Part shown: piece by piece, positions 1 through 8,775 of the stretch
Layout of the letters: every line of letters begins with the position of its first letter
Numbering within the stretch: the stretch's first letter is position 1
Assembly: GCF_023667495.1 (NCBI RefSeq)
Contig: NZ_JAMOZL010000010.1
Span: forward strand, 124,001-188,000
Reading direction: 5' to 3'
DNA length: 64,000 nucleotides
Origin: Dyadobacter sp. MSC1_007
GTDB taxonomy: Bacteria > Bacteroidota > Bacteroidia > Cytophagales > Spirosomataceae
The notes under the pieces: generated by a model
Databases searched by the model: none
What the model saw: the letters and a program-made list of their open reading frames with translations, nothing else
Told to the model about the DNA's origin: nothing
Made by a program: the position numbers and the translations under genes

Positions 1-2
1 AT

Positions 3-716
3 GGAAGAACAAAGTATGACCATGACCGGGGAGCCATGTCGTTTGTAAAGCCACAGCAGAAAGTGACATTTAAGCATGTGGAATTGCAGGAAAAGGGCTT
101 TCTGATCGTCATTCACGAAGATTTTTTACCTGGAACCGCTCTTTATAGCGAGATTAAAAAATACGGGTACTTCGATTATGAGGTCAATGAGGCATTGCAT
201 CTTTCCCCTTCGGAAGAAGACATCATCTGGAATTTATATTACAGTATAGAAAAAGAGCATTACAACAATACAGATGAGCTTAGCAAGGCTATTATTATAA
301 GTCTTCTGGATTCCCTGCTTAAATATGCACAGCGTTTTTACAAAAGACAGTTCATCAACCGGACACAGCTAACCGGCTCAACCGTCACTCGGTTTAATGC
401 ATTGCTGGTGGCTCACTTCGAAGAAAGAAAGACTAAAAACATGGGTCTTCCCACCGTTTCTGGCATGGCAGATGAACTGAACATTTCTGCCAGGTATTTA
501 ACCGATCTGTTAAAGCAGGAAACCGGAAAGACAGCGCTGGAGCTGATTCACCTTTTTTTGATCGGGGAAGCAAAGAACCTTTTGAGAGAAGGCGAACGGA
601 ATATTTCCGAGATCTCTCAATTACTCGGCTTTGAAAATACCACTTACTTTTCGAGGCTATTTAAAAAAGAAGTAGGAGCTGCCCCCAATAAATTCCGGGA
701 CAGTCTACTTAATTAA
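3..716 (+). CDS. AraC-family transcriptional regulator, 5' end outside window
   Basis: The C-terminal ~100 residues form the double helix-turn-helix of AraC/XylS regulators: a first HTH around VSGMADELNISARYLTDLLK, then ISQLLGFENTTYFSRLFKK and a closing PNKFR. The N-terminal part looks like the end of a cupin-type sensor domain. An ATG lies at 36, but the frame stays open upstream to the window edge and reads plausibly, so the gene probably starts before the window. It lies just upstream of, and on the same strand as, two NAD(P)-binding oxidoreductases, which it might regulate (inference). Confidence 0.85.
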   Translation, partial: GRTKYDHDRGAMSFVKPQQKVTFKHVELQEKGFLIVIHEDFLPGTALYSEIKKYGYFDYEVNEALHLSPSEEDIIWNLYYSIEKEHYNNTDELSKAIIISLLDSLLKYAQRFYKRQFINRTQLTGSTVTRFNALLVAHFEERKTKNMGLPTVSGMADELNISARYLTDLLKQETGKTALELIHLFLIGEAKNLLREGERNISEISQLLGFENTTYFSRLFKKEVGAAPNKFRDSLLN

Positions 717-793
717 CCCGTTTCCCTTTCCGCGATGCCGGGCAATCCTACGGCTTACAAACAAATAAAATCTTTAGTACAAACCACATAATT

Positions 794-1546
794 ATGAATA
801 TCGGAATCATTGGAACCGGCGCAGTCGGCTCCCCACTTGCCAGGAACCTGGCAGCTGCCGGCCATAATGTCAAAGTGACCAATACCCGCCCGTTTGCAGA
901 GCTGACAGAAAAGGCGCAGTCTCTTGGCGCAAGTCCCGCCACACTTGAAGATGTTGTGAAGGATGTAGATATCGTTTTTATCAGTGTGCCTTTCGGCGCA
1001 ATTCCCAAATTTCCCCAGGACCTGTTTCGCTCACTCCCCGACCACGTGATCGTAGCGGATACGGGCAATTACTATCCTTTCCGGGATGAAAAAATCGATG
1101 CCTTGGAGCAGGGACAAGTTGAGAGTGTGTGGGTTGCTCAGCAGCTGGGACGTCCTATTACGAAGGCATTTAATAACCTCCTCTCCGAAACAATTGCCGC
1201 CGGCGGAAAGCCCGAGGGTACACCTGGCCGAATTGCTCTTTCGATTGCAGGTGATGATGAGCGCGCCAAACAGGTAATCGCTGGCCTTGCTAATGAGCTG
1301 GGATTTGATGTGGTGGATGCAGGAAGCCTGGCCGACTCCTGGCGACAGCAACCAGGCACGCCGGCTTACTGCACAGAATTAACCGCTGCTGAATTAACGG
1401 CCGCCCTCGATGGTGCCGTCCCAGGAAAGGCCCCGCAAATACGCGATGAGATCATTGGTGAGCTGGCACAGCGCACATCTATGCCCACCCGAGAGGAAAT
1501 GGTGGCAGGCAACCGCGCCAGACAGCTGGGTAAATTTCTTAGATAA
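794..1546 (+). CDS. NAD(P)-binding oxidoreductase (F420-dependent reductase-like), copy 1
   Basis: The protein begins with a Rossmann fold: GIIGTGAVGSPLARNLAAAGH gives the GxGxxG dinucleotide-binding loop at about residues 6-12. This is the NADP oxidoreductase coenzyme F420-dependent-type domain, commonly annotated as an NADPH-dependent reductase. At 250 aa it has the usual length for the family. Copy 2 begins 13 bp after its stop and is clearly homologous throughout (shared PGTPGRIA, AGDDERAK and LADSWRQQ motifs), so this is a tandem gene duplication, probably one transcript. Whether F420 or NADPH is used, and the substrate, cannot be read from the sequence. Confidence 0.85.
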   Translation: MNIGIIGTGAVGSPLARNLAAAGHNVKVTNTRPFAELTEKAQSLGASPATLEDVVKDVDIVFISVPFGAIPKFPQDLFRSLPDHVIVADTGNYYPFRDEKIDALEQGQVESVWVAQQLGRPITKAFNNLLSETIAAGGKPEGTPGRIALSIAGDDERAKQVIAGLANELGFDVVDAGSLADSWRQQPGTPAYCTELTAAELTAALDGAVPGKAPQIRDEIIGELAQRTSMPTREEMVAGNRARQLGKFLR

Positions 1547-1559
1547 ACGCTTATTTCTT

Positions 1560-2309
1560 ATGAAAATTGGAATTATCGGGACTGGCTCCATTGGAGCCTC
1601 CCTTGCTCAAAAGCTGGTGGCTGCCGGGCATCAAGTAAAAGTTAACAATACCAGCTCGGTCGAAGAGCTAGCCAAAAAAGCCCGGGAGTTAGGCGCTAGC
1701 CCCGCCACCCTGCAGCAGCTGGTACAAGAGGTGGATGTCGTCTTTATCAGCATCCCACTCCACGCCATTCCGACGTTGCCAGCCGACCTTTTTCGACAGG
1801 TGCCAGCAGATGTGGTGGTCGTCGATACCAGCAACTACTCTCCGATGCGGGATGGGAGAATAGCTGCGCTGGACAACGGACAAGTTGAGGGCGTTTGGGT
1901 GGCCGAGCAGCTGGACCGTCCCATCATAAAAGCATTTAGCACCTTGTTTGCCTTAACGCTAGTCGAAATGGGCACCCCCCCAGGTACCCCCGGACGTATA
2001 GCTACTTCCGTAGCTGGCGACGATGAACGCGCCAAGAAGCTCGTGGCTGCCCTGATCAACGACACTGGCTTTGACGCTGTGGACGCGGGCACGTTGGCCG
2101 ACTCATGGCGGCAGCAGGGTGGCACCCCTGCGTTTTGCACCGAGTTAACCGCCCCTGAGCTAACCCAAGCGCTTACCGCTGCCGTGCCGGGCAAAGGACC
2201 CTTGGTACTCGGGCAGGTTATAGCCCAGCTCATGCAGCGCGATACCCCTCCCACACGCGAAGAATTCGTGGCCTTGAACCGCAGTCTGGCCAATCTTGTA
2301 ATCCAATGA
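1560..2309 (+). CDS. NAD(P)-binding oxidoreductase (F420-dependent reductase-like), copy 2
   Basis: This is a paralogue of the preceding gene. The ATG at 1560 was chosen because it begins MKIGIIGTGSIGASLAQ, matching the start of copy 1; the frame is open further upstream but would overlap copy 1. It has the same GxGxxG loop and the same C-terminal blocks, GTPGRIATSVAGDDERAK and LADSWRQQGGTPAFCTEL. The 249-aa length matches its neighbour. It is likely co-transcribed with copy 1 as a recent but already diverged duplicate pair. The substrate is unknown. Confidence 0.85.
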   Translation: MKIGIIGTGSIGASLAQKLVAAGHQVKVNNTSSVEELAKKARELGASPATLQQLVQEVDVVFISIPLHAIPTLPADLFRQVPADVVVVDTSNYSPMRDGRIAALDNGQVEGVWVAEQLDRPIIKAFSTLFALTLVEMGTPPGTPGRIATSVAGDDERAKKLVAALINDTGFDAVDAGTLADSWRQQGGTPAFCTELTAPELTQALTAAVPGKGPLVLGQVIAQLMQRDTPPTREEFVALNRSLANLVIQ

Positions 2310-2363
2310 AAGTAATTCAGAAAATGCTCGACAAGTAGCTCCGACTTCCAATTTCACTTCTGT

Positions 2364-3077
2364 TTATCGTTTGCTCCTGTTTTCTCTCAGATAATCAGAA
2401 AGTGTAATTCGTGCATCTTTGATGAATACTCTGTTGAGCGCGCAGGAAGTTGTATTTAGTGAAGTGGCAATTTGAGGGATGGTGATTTTTCTGTTTTTTT
2501 GCAGTAATGTACCGATTTGATCCATTATTTCTGAAATGTTAGATGACGGATTAACATAACCCTTTGTGTGAATCGCTTTGGCTTCAACTCTGACGGCAAT
2601 TTTGATAATGTTCAGCGTGCTGTGTAGAATAATCTCGTCTGAATGCCCCAATGGGGTTACCGCTTCTTTTTGCACCATTTTTAACAGGGCCGTTAAGGAT
2701 TCCAGATCATTTAAATCGACAACCTTATGTTCGATAATCTCAGATGTTACAGGTATCAGTTTAATCACGTCTTCAACGATTTGAAGGTGTTTGGTCCTGT
2801 CACTCAAAACTCTAAGATCGGGGAAAGGGATTGTATTAAACACGATTAGAAAAGCGGCGAGAGAAGACGACGAAATAATCTCGGCAAGGCTGACAGCCCG
2901 AAAAACATATAATGATCCCTTTTCAAAACTGAATTCTCTCTGATCCAGTTTAACTACTCCAGTACCCCCATTTATATACAGAAATTTATGTTGATACCGA
3001 TATGTACGTAACGGAATTTGCCCGGGCCGGTCAACAAAGTGTATTGCCAACAGATTCCCTATTGTGAATTCTTTCAA
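2364..3077 (-). CDS. AraC-like regulator with truncated DNA-binding domain
   Basis: The 237-aa protein has a cupin-like N-terminal sensor region and ends in ITIPQIATSLNTTSCALNRVFIKDARITLSDYLRENR. This corresponds only to the first helix-turn-helix of an AraC domain. The second HTH and the usual GF...YFxRxFKK block are missing: the frame stops 54 bp from the end of the convergent oxidoreductase. It is probably C-terminally truncated and may not bind DNA normally. No second HTH is visible in the other frames just downstream. Confidence 0.6.
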   Translation of the reverse strand: MKEFTIGNLLAIHFVDRPGQIPLRTYRYQHKFLYINGGTGVVKLDQREFSFEKGSLYVFRAVSLAEIISSSSLAAFLIVFNTIPFPDLRVLSDRTKHLQIVEDVIKLIPVTSEIIEHKVVDLNDLESLTALLKMVQKEAVTPLGHSDEIILHSTLNIIKIAVRVEAKAIHTKGYVNPSSNISEIMDQIGTLLQKNRKITIPQIATSLNTTSCALNRVFIKDARITLSDYLRENRSKR

Positions 3078-3157
3078 CTTTCGATTGGCTTGTGAATGAA
3101 ACGTCTACCCGCGCTCTCAGTTCAAATCCTTAAGGATAAGTTCAATTGCTGCTGCTG

Positions 3158-3229
3158 CTAGGATTTAGGGTTGACACCATAGAACTGTTTGAAGGAATGC
3201 GGAACTGCAAAGGTTCTCGTAGTCAACTT
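3158..3229 (-). pseudogene. Relic of an AraC-type regulator C-terminus
   Basis: A short frame reads FAVPHSFKQFYGVNPKS and then stops. This matches the last ~17 residues typical of AraC regulators (HFSRxFKxxYGxxPKxFR). No upstream coding sequence remains. It sits in the gap upstream of the truncated AraC-like gene, suggesting deletion of regulator sequence here. The identification rests on a very short match. Confidence 0.35.
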
Positions 3230-3306
3230 TGTGGGCTCATACCGATACCGAATTCTTCGTATTTCTTTAGAAATACAGAACTTTGAAATACATGATCCAC
3301 TAATAT

Positions 3307-3810
3307 TTATTTGAGGCCATCTAGCGCCTTCTGCGCAAAAGACTCGTCATTGCCCGGGGAAGACCCGCCTACACCGATACCGCCAATGATTTTTCCGTCC
3401 TTGATGATTGGAAGTCCTCCCTGTTGAACTGCAATGGCAAAATTGCCAGCTCCGGATGGTGTAATTTTAGCACGTAAAGGAGTTCCTGCGGTGGCGGCAT
3501 CGGCGGCTACTTTTGTCGGCATACCAAAAAGGATCGCCGCCCTTGCCTTGCCCTGAGAACTGGTCACAGCCATACTGATTGCCCCGTCCATTCTTTCAAA
3601 ATATACCAGGTCGCCATTAGCGTCCACGATGCTGATGGCGACATTGGCATTGGCAGCCTTGGCAGCTGCCATCGTAGCTTCTGTTAAAGATTTAGCACTT
3701 GCCAAATCCATTAAGGCCGGTGTACCACCACGCGGTGGTCCCTGGGCGAAAGCAATGTTAGTGGCGCATAAACTCATCAGGCAATAAAATGTAAATGCTA
3801 GCTTTTTCAT
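3307..3810 (-). CDS. Secreted GlcG/HbpS-family (DUF336) protein
   Basis: The 167-aa protein has a clear signal peptide (MKKLAFTFYCLMSLCATNIAFAQ). It is followed by a GlcG/HbpS-like domain: LTEATMAAAKAANANVAISIVDANG, the region around MTSSQGKARAA and the C-terminal PIIKDGKIIGGIGVGGSSPGND. Family members include haem-binding HbpS and GlcG of glycolate operons. Exported members are usually annotated as haem-binding or of unknown function. It is encoded just upstream of a YceI-like gene on the same strand with 37 bp between, so the two may be co-transcribed. Confidence 0.85.
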   Translation of the reverse strand: MKKLAFTFYCLMSLCATNIAFAQGPPRGGTPALMDLASAKSLTEATMAAAKAANANVAISIVDANGDLVYFERMDGAISMAVTSSQGKARAAILFGMPTKVAADAATAGTPLRAKITPSGAGNFAIAVQQGGLPIIKDGKIIGGIGVGGSSPGNDESFAQKALDGLK

Positions 3811-3847
3811 GTCTGGATCGATTGGTTAGAAGGTGCGGCCAGCTAAT

Positions 3848-4417
3848 CTAGTTTTGTTTAAATTCTCCGGTAGCACGGAGCTCTACTTCGTCGGCCACTG
3901 TTTTAGCAGCAAGGGAAGTTCCTACCTTAAAATGCTGTCGGTCAATTGTTGTTGTGGCTTTAATGCCCAGGATTTGCTTCTTGCTTCGTTCATCAATGTT
4001 CGGGCCCAGTAAAGTGACATCCATGGTAACCGGCTTGGTGATACCTTTTATGGTCAGGTTACCTGTCATCTTATATTTATTTCCGCTCACCTTGCTAAAC
4101 GAGGTGCTTTTGAAGGAAAGAACCGGGAATTTAGGAGCATCAAAGAAGTTATCCCCTTTCAGATGTCCGTCCCGCATTTCGTTTTCAGTATTGATACTAG
4201 CTGTTTCTGCGCTCATTTCGAAGACAGCATCCGAAAAATCTGGTTTGGAAGAAGCGATGCTTGCATCAAATCTTTTGAAGTAGCCATCCACCTCCGAAAT
4301 CAGGTTGTGGGTTACCGTAAAACCCGCTTTCGCATGGGCTTTATCCAGCGACCAGGTTTGCGACAGGCCAATGAAGGGCAGTAAAAAGAATACGAATCCT
4401 GAGATTGTCTTTTTCAT
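3848..4417 (-). CDS. YceI-family secreted lipid-binding protein
   Basis: The 189-aa protein has a signal peptide (MKKTISGFVFFLLPFIGLSQ) and a YceI lipocalin-like beta-barrel: WSLDKAHAKAGFTVTHNLISEVDGYF, then DNFFDAPKFPVLSFKST and GNLTIKGITKPVTMDV. YceI proteins bind isoprenoid or amphiphilic lipids in the periplasm. The length is typical of the family. It lies upstream of the GlcG-like gene on the same strand. Confidence 0.9.
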   Translation of the reverse strand: MKKTISGFVFFLLPFIGLSQTWSLDKAHAKAGFTVTHNLISEVDGYFKRFDASIASSKPDFSDAVFEMSAETASINTENEMRDGHLKGDNFFDAPKFPVLSFKSTSFSKVSGNKYKMTGNLTIKGITKPVTMDVTLLGPNIDERSKKQILGIKATTTIDRQHFKVGTSLAAKTVADEVELRATGEFKQN

Positions 4418-4481
4418 GATTTTGGTTATTTGGATTTAAACAGGATCTATAAATTCTAATTGAAATGTTTTTAGTTTTTAA

Positions 4482-5288
4482 TTATGGATGCGCTGGGTAG
4501 CTGCTGTATTGGATGGCGGCATCAAGTATTTTTCTTGTCACTGCCAGCTCGTTTTCGTCCCGGGGCGAATAAATCAGCATATAGGTCCTGGCGGCTTTGT
4601 CACCCGCGCCTGCCAGGCCGTGCAGCTCGCCCCATCCTTTTTCGATTACTTCCTTCGTGTCGCTTGGGCTCAAAATCAGGTGCATAGAGCCATCGAAAGC
4701 ATGGATATGGCCAATTTCTGCATGGGAAATACCAACAACGGTTTGGTTGCCTTTGGCGGGATCAGCCAGGAAAATGCCGGGGCTGTGTTTTTCTAGGTAA
4801 GAGTTTTTATAAATCAATTGGGAATCAGAGTCCGCCACCGCTGCATCAAAAACTCCTGTCTGCGTTTTTCGTATCTGTTCTGAGTTGTGCTGGTCGGTCT
4901 GGCGGTGCGGTACCGCAAAGGGAGCAATAGAAGGTTTTGTTCCTGAGCGCTTTGATAACTCTTTTAATGTGGCTAAATCTCCATTTTTACCAATGTATAG
5001 ACTGATCCTGCTCACATCGACGGGATCTTTCATCATGGCACCCATCCGTTTCACAGTCCGGTAGCCTTCAAGGGTATGAGGCAGGCCTCCAATGCCCAAT
5101 GCAACCCATGCCTGGTAATCTTTGTATTCTTCTGTATTCAGGATTTTTTTGATATCGGAATCAGTATCCGGTTCTTGCGTTTTGACAGTATCCGGTACTT
5201 GCGGGGTATTTCCAGATATTTGTTTTTGGGCGGAAACAAGTAGGCTGATAAGGAGAAATAGAATTGAAATGATCAGGATTGTTTTCAT
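4482..5288 (-). CDS. DUF5519 ('luciferase' domain) secreted protein
   Basis: The N-terminus is a signal peptide (MKTILIISILFLLISLLVSAQ). The remainder carries ALGIGGLPHTLEGY, HAFDGSMHLILSPSDTKEVIEKGWGELHGLAG and YSPRDENELAVTRKILDAA. These match the DUF5519 family, which Pfam calls Luciferase after a nematode/fungal annotation. The family name does not prove light emission and the biochemical role is unknown. It lies 64 bp upstream of the YceI-like gene on the same strand, so three secreted proteins could form one transcript. Confidence 0.75.
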   Translation of the reverse strand: MKTILIISILFLLISLLVSAQKQISGNTPQVPDTVKTQEPDTDSDIKKILNTEEYKDYQAWVALGIGGLPHTLEGYRTVKRMGAMMKDPVDVSRISLYIGKNGDLATLKELSKRSGTKPSIAPFAVPHRQTDQHNSEQIRKTQTGVFDAAVADSDSQLIYKNSYLEKHSPGIFLADPAKGNQTVVGISHAEIGHIHAFDGSMHLILSPSDTKEVIEKGWGELHGLAGAGDKAARTYMLIYSPRDENELAVTRKILDAAIQYSSYPAHP

Positions 5289-5435
5289 GACTGCAACAAC
5301 TGTTGATTGGTTTCAAATGTTGTTGCAAAGTAAGCGGCCAGTCGTTGGTTGCAGTTAGTACTATTTACAGGTATATTAATACTTTCCCTAACTCAGGCAT
5401 TGCTCTCGGCGCCAATGATTTGAGCAGTCGACTGC

Positions 5436-6365
5436 TTATGTCTTAATGGATTTGCGGAAGTCAGATGGTGTGGTTTGGGTATGCTTCTTAAAAAAACGAT
5501 TGAAGTAGGAAAGGTTTTCAAAGCCCAGGCGGTAGGCAATTTCAGCAACCTGCAGCGAAGTATGGATCAGGTAGGACTTGGATTCGAGTAAAAGTTTTTC
5601 GTGAATGATCACCGAGGCCGTCTGGCCGGTCACCTTTTTAACCGCTGAGTTCAGGTAATTTGCATTCACGTTCATCATTTCGGCAAGCGCTGAAACTGAT
5701 GGCATAACAGTTTGCCGTCCCGCTTCAAGCTGCCCGATGTAGGATTCAAGATGTTTCCTGAACAAATTATATTGCAGGCGGCTTTGTTTTGTTTTCTCTG
5801 TCAGCGTACCTGTATTCTCTTCGTAGATCCTTTTGATTTTGTGCAGATATACAACCAGAAGTTTTTTAAGCATTTCAATTTTATCCGGTAAGTTTGACTC
5901 GATTTCTTCAATCATTTCATCTGAAAGTAGTTTCAGATTGATGGCCTGTTGATCGCTAAGTTGCAAGGGGAAGGTAGATTCAGGATCAAAATACGGGAAC
6001 ATGGTTTCATATCCCGGATTGGCTAGGTCCATTTCCACGAAAGTTTTGGAAAAATAAATGACATTCCCATAGAGTTTTCCCGAGCGGCTCCATGATTCTA
6101 GCTTTCCAGGATAGCTGAAAATGAGCGTATTAGCGCTGATTTCTATTTTCTTATTTTCCTGAAAATGAAAGAGGTTTTCAGAGGTTAAATGAATGATTCG
6201 GTAAAAATTGGTTCTTGACAGTGGCATAGTCGCAAGCCGCTTGTCGGGCTGATCCTGCAAGCGCATACACATGATGTCATGATTAAGCGGCTTTCCAAGT
6301 CCGTAGATTTCGAAAAACTCAGTGATTGAATTTAATACAGGTATGTGTTTACTAGTCTCCGACAT
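5436..6365 (-). CDS. AraC-family transcriptional regulator
   Basis: The 309-aa protein has an N-terminal cupin-like sensor domain and a full AraC double HTH. The first HTH is VSALAEMMNVNANYLNSAVKKVTG and the second VAEIAYRLGFENLSYFNRFFKKHTQTTPSDFR. It lies upstream of the three secreted-protein genes in the same orientation, and 147 bp separate it from them, so it may control that cluster (inference). Confidence 0.9.
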   Translation of the reverse strand: MSETSKHIPVLNSITEFFEIYGLGKPLNHDIMCMRLQDQPDKRLATMPLSRTNFYRIIHLTSENLFHFQENKKIEISANTLIFSYPGKLESWSRSGKLYGNVIYFSKTFVEMDLANPGYETMFPYFDPESTFPLQLSDQQAINLKLLSDEMIEEIESNLPDKIEMLKKLLVVYLHKIKRIYEENTGTLTEKTKQSRLQYNLFRKHLESYIGQLEAGRQTVMPSVSALAEMMNVNANYLNSAVKKVTGQTASVIIHEKLLLESKSYLIHTSLQVAEIAYRLGFENLSYFNRFFKKHTQTTPSDFRKSIKT

Positions 6366-6847
6366 ATAGGCAAATTAATGGATTTCTATTAGCCGATCCG
6401 ATGTAATGCGAGATTTTCCCAGTTCGTTCAAAGCGTTTAATGCACAGACTCATTCTGATTTTATTCAGGAAAGCCATTCGATACTACTTCTTAACAGCCT
6501 CATTTTTGCCTTGTTCCATTTTTTAGTAACCTGAACCACCTGGTTCCCTGCGATAAATCGTTAAAACTTTGACAACATTGCGAAGTGAATGACGGCAAAA
6601 GAACGATAAAAAAACACCGCAAAATAATATTGAAATCACAATATTGAGGTGTAAGCTTATAGTAGGTTCTCATAAAATATCAAAAGACAAAAACCAGGCG
6701 CGAAGGTGAGTTAGTCTATCATTTTGTGTCATTTTGTTGAATGAGCGATGTCTCGACGGTCCGTTGCTGCTTCTTCAGTGATCCGGACGAGCGGTGACGA
6801 CTAATTATAAATACCGTCTATTGAATATTGGAGACTTTTAAACGGTC
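6366..6847. other. Intergenic region before the IS element
   Basis: No convincing gene is seen here. It holds the upstream region of the AraC gene, an AT-rich hairpin at 6614-6652, and the left copy of the GGTC target duplication at 6844-6847. Confidence 0.5.
6614..6652. repeat. Imperfect inverted repeat (hairpin)
   Basis: Outer arms ACACC and GGTGT enclose perfect 7-bp arms AATATTG and CAATATT around a 6-nt loop. The stem is AT-rich, so it could be a protein-binding site or a weak terminator. The function is unknown. Confidence 0.4.
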
Positions 6848-6927
6848 GTGGCCGTTGCACAACTCATGCTTGTGTATGTCGGAACATTGACGCACCTGTT
6901 TTTATAGGACGAGTTTTGCCAAGATTA

Positions 6928-7155
6928 TCATGGTTCTTTGGTTGGGTCTGGTTCGCTTGTTAACTCTGCTAACATCGTCATAACATCATTTCTTGAATAC
7001 CTTACTTTATTTATGTAATCTAAGTAATCGATGATTTCTTCAATTGTTACATCCTTTCGGGTGTCAATCAATTTTTGTATTGTCTGTTTTACGGTAAATG
7101 AATTCATAATTGGAAAGGCGCTTTTTAGATCATTTAGAGGCTCTTCTGCTTCCAA
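6928..7155 (-). CDS. Small hypothetical protein inside the IS element
   Basis: The 75-aa acidic, helix-rich reading frame contains IQKLIDTRKDVTIEEIIDYLDYINKVRYSRNDVMTML and is divergent from the transposase. Its composition looks protein-like, but no known domain is recognised. Its start lies 28 bp from the transposase ATG, so both would be expressed from the same short spacer. It could be a passenger or regulatory gene of the IS, or a fortuitous frame. Confidence 0.4.
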   Translation of the reverse strand: MEAEEPLNDLKSAFPIMNSFTVKQTIQKLIDTRKDVTIEEIIDYLDYINKVRYSRNDVMTMLAELTSEPDPTKEP

Positions 7156-7183
7156 ATTGCTACAAATTTTTGTATCTTCAGGA

Positions 7184-8713
7184 ATGCAAGGAAGAAAAAA
7201 TTACTCCGAAAAGTTATTCATGAACTTCCAGTTATCCGAGCGGATTCCAAAGGATAATTTTTACAGGAGGCTCAAAGAGGCGCTCGATTTAAAGTTTCTA
7301 TATAACGACACCCGCGAACTGTACGGCAAAACCGGTAATCCCTCAATCGATCCGGTTGTGTTCTTCAAATTAATGCTGACTGGATATCTGGAGAACATCA
7401 CATCTGATCGTCGCTTGATGGAGCATTGCTCGATGCGGATGGATGTTTTGTACGTTATCGGTTATGATATTGACGAACAGCTGCCGTGGCATTCCACAAT
7501 TAGTCGCACGCGCCAGTTGTACCCCGCAGCTGTTTTCGAAAGTTTATTTAATAAGGTCTTTAACCTGTGTGTTGATAAAGGCATGGTCAGCGGCCATACC
7601 CAGGCAGTGGACTCGGCACCTATTAAAGCAAATGCTTCAATGGAAAGCCTCGAACTAAAAAAGCCATTTCAATCTGTTAGAAGGTATTTTGAGGTTGTAG
7701 ATTCAGAAAACAATCAGCAAACACAGGTCGATATATCGAGTTCAGTTGGGTTGATTACCGCCCCCCAGCATCATTTGAACCGAGTTAAATATAACCATGA
7801 TAAACTGAGAAAGAATCCGGTCGGTGCCGCTGGCGCTGCACACGAGAAAGCCCAACTATTTAGTAACAAAACGCATTATAGCCCGAATGATCCGGATGCA
7901 CGTATTTCGGTAAAACCTGGAAAAGCCAGGAAGCTCAATTATCATTGCAGCATGTCGGTTGATACTGCGGAAGGTGTCATTAGCCATATCCAGGCGGATT
8001 TTGCAGATGGACGAGATAGCCAATACTTGCCAGATATAACTGTCAAAGTTCAGTCCCGACTCAGAGAAAATGGGCTTCATGTGAGCGACCTTTTGGCTGA
8101 TGCTGGCTATTCTAATGGACCAAACTACGAGTTTTTAGAGCTAAAAAACATAACCGGATGGATACCACCCTTCGGTATGTACAAAGCAGAAAGAGAAGGG
8201 TTTGCTTATGACAAAGAAAAGGATGAGTTTACCTGCTCTATGGGAAAGACAATTTCCTTCAAAAGATTTGATCGAAATCCAGATGGGCGGTTGCAAAAGA
8301 GTTACCGGGCATCTAGGAAGGACTGTATTCCATGTGTTTTGAAAGAATCTTGTACTCCAAACTTGCCGTGTAAAAGAATACAAACCACTGCATATGACGA
8401 ACCCTACCGCAGAGCCTACGACAGACAGCAAAGTAAACGGGGACACCGAATGAAAAAGTTGCGTCAAAGTACTGTGGAGCCGGTCTTCGGCAGTTTGGTT
8501 TATTATTATGGATTAAAAAGGATATATGTAATAGGGAAAGCAGGAGCCCATAAGGTCATGTTAATGGCTGCTACCTGCTTCAACCTCAAAAAATATCTTA
8601 AATCAATCAAAAGAAAGACCCTCAAAAGCGTAGCATTAGAAGCTCCGAAGTCCCTATTCAGCAACTTTATCGCCTGTCCACCAATTTCCCCTGCCTTTTC
8701 TCATGCATTCTGA
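7184..8713 (+). CDS. IS1182-family DDE transposase
   Basis: The 509-aa protein has an N-terminal DUF772-type region (SIDPVVFFKLMLTGYLENITSDRRLME) and a DDE catalytic core. The likely acids are D143 (AVDSAPIKANAS), D306 (LLADAGYSNG) and E432 (STVEPVFG). A Cys-containing segment before the last acid is typical of this group. The ATG at 7184 (MQGRKNYSEK) was chosen because an upstream extension of the frame is not transposase-like and would run into the divergent small ORF. No frameshift or stop is visible, so the enzyme appears intact. Confidence 0.92.
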   Translation: MQGRKNYSEKLFMNFQLSERIPKDNFYRRLKEALDLKFLYNDTRELYGKTGNPSIDPVVFFKLMLTGYLENITSDRRLMEHCSMRMDVLYVIGYDIDEQLPWHSTISRTRQLYPAAVFESLFNKVFNLCVDKGMVSGHTQAVDSAPIKANASMESLELKKPFQSVRRYFEVVDSENNQQTQVDISSSVGLITAPQHHLNRVKYNHDKLRKNPVGAAGAAHEKAQLFSNKTHYSPNDPDARISVKPGKARKLNYHCSMSVDTAEGVISHIQADFADGRDSQYLPDITVKVQSRLRENGLHVSDLLADAGYSNGPNYEFLELKNITGWIPPFGMYKAEREGFAYDKEKDEFTCSMGKTISFKRFDRNPDGRLQKSYRASRKDCIPCVLKESCTPNLPCKRIQTTAYDEPYRRAYDRQQSKRGHRMKKLRQSTVEPVFGSLVYYYGLKRIYVIGKAGAHKVMLMAATCFNLKKYLKSIKRKTLKSVALEAPKSLFSNFIACPPISPAFSHAF

Positions 8714-8775
8714 AAATGAATCAGATAATCACAAATCTTGAACTCTTGAAAAACAGTTGTGCAACGGCCACGGTC

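Larger units (their letters stand above)
6848..8771 (+). mobile_element. Complete IS1182-type insertion sequence
   Basis: Perfect 16-bp terminal inverted repeats, GTGGCCGTTGCACAAC at 6848-6863 and its complement at 8756-8771, bound a 1924-bp element. GGTC is directly repeated immediately outside (6844-6847 and 8772-8775), which fits a 4-bp target duplication. The element carries a full-length DDE transposase and, on the opposite strand near its left end, a small ORF. Intact ends and a matching target duplication suggest a fairly recent insertion. The family assignment comes from the transposase sequence. Confidence 0.88.

Noticed and set aside
2551..2562. TTAACATAA inside the AraC-like gene as a dif-like site
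   Set aside because: The second arm does not fit, and the match lies in coding sequence, so it is probably chance.
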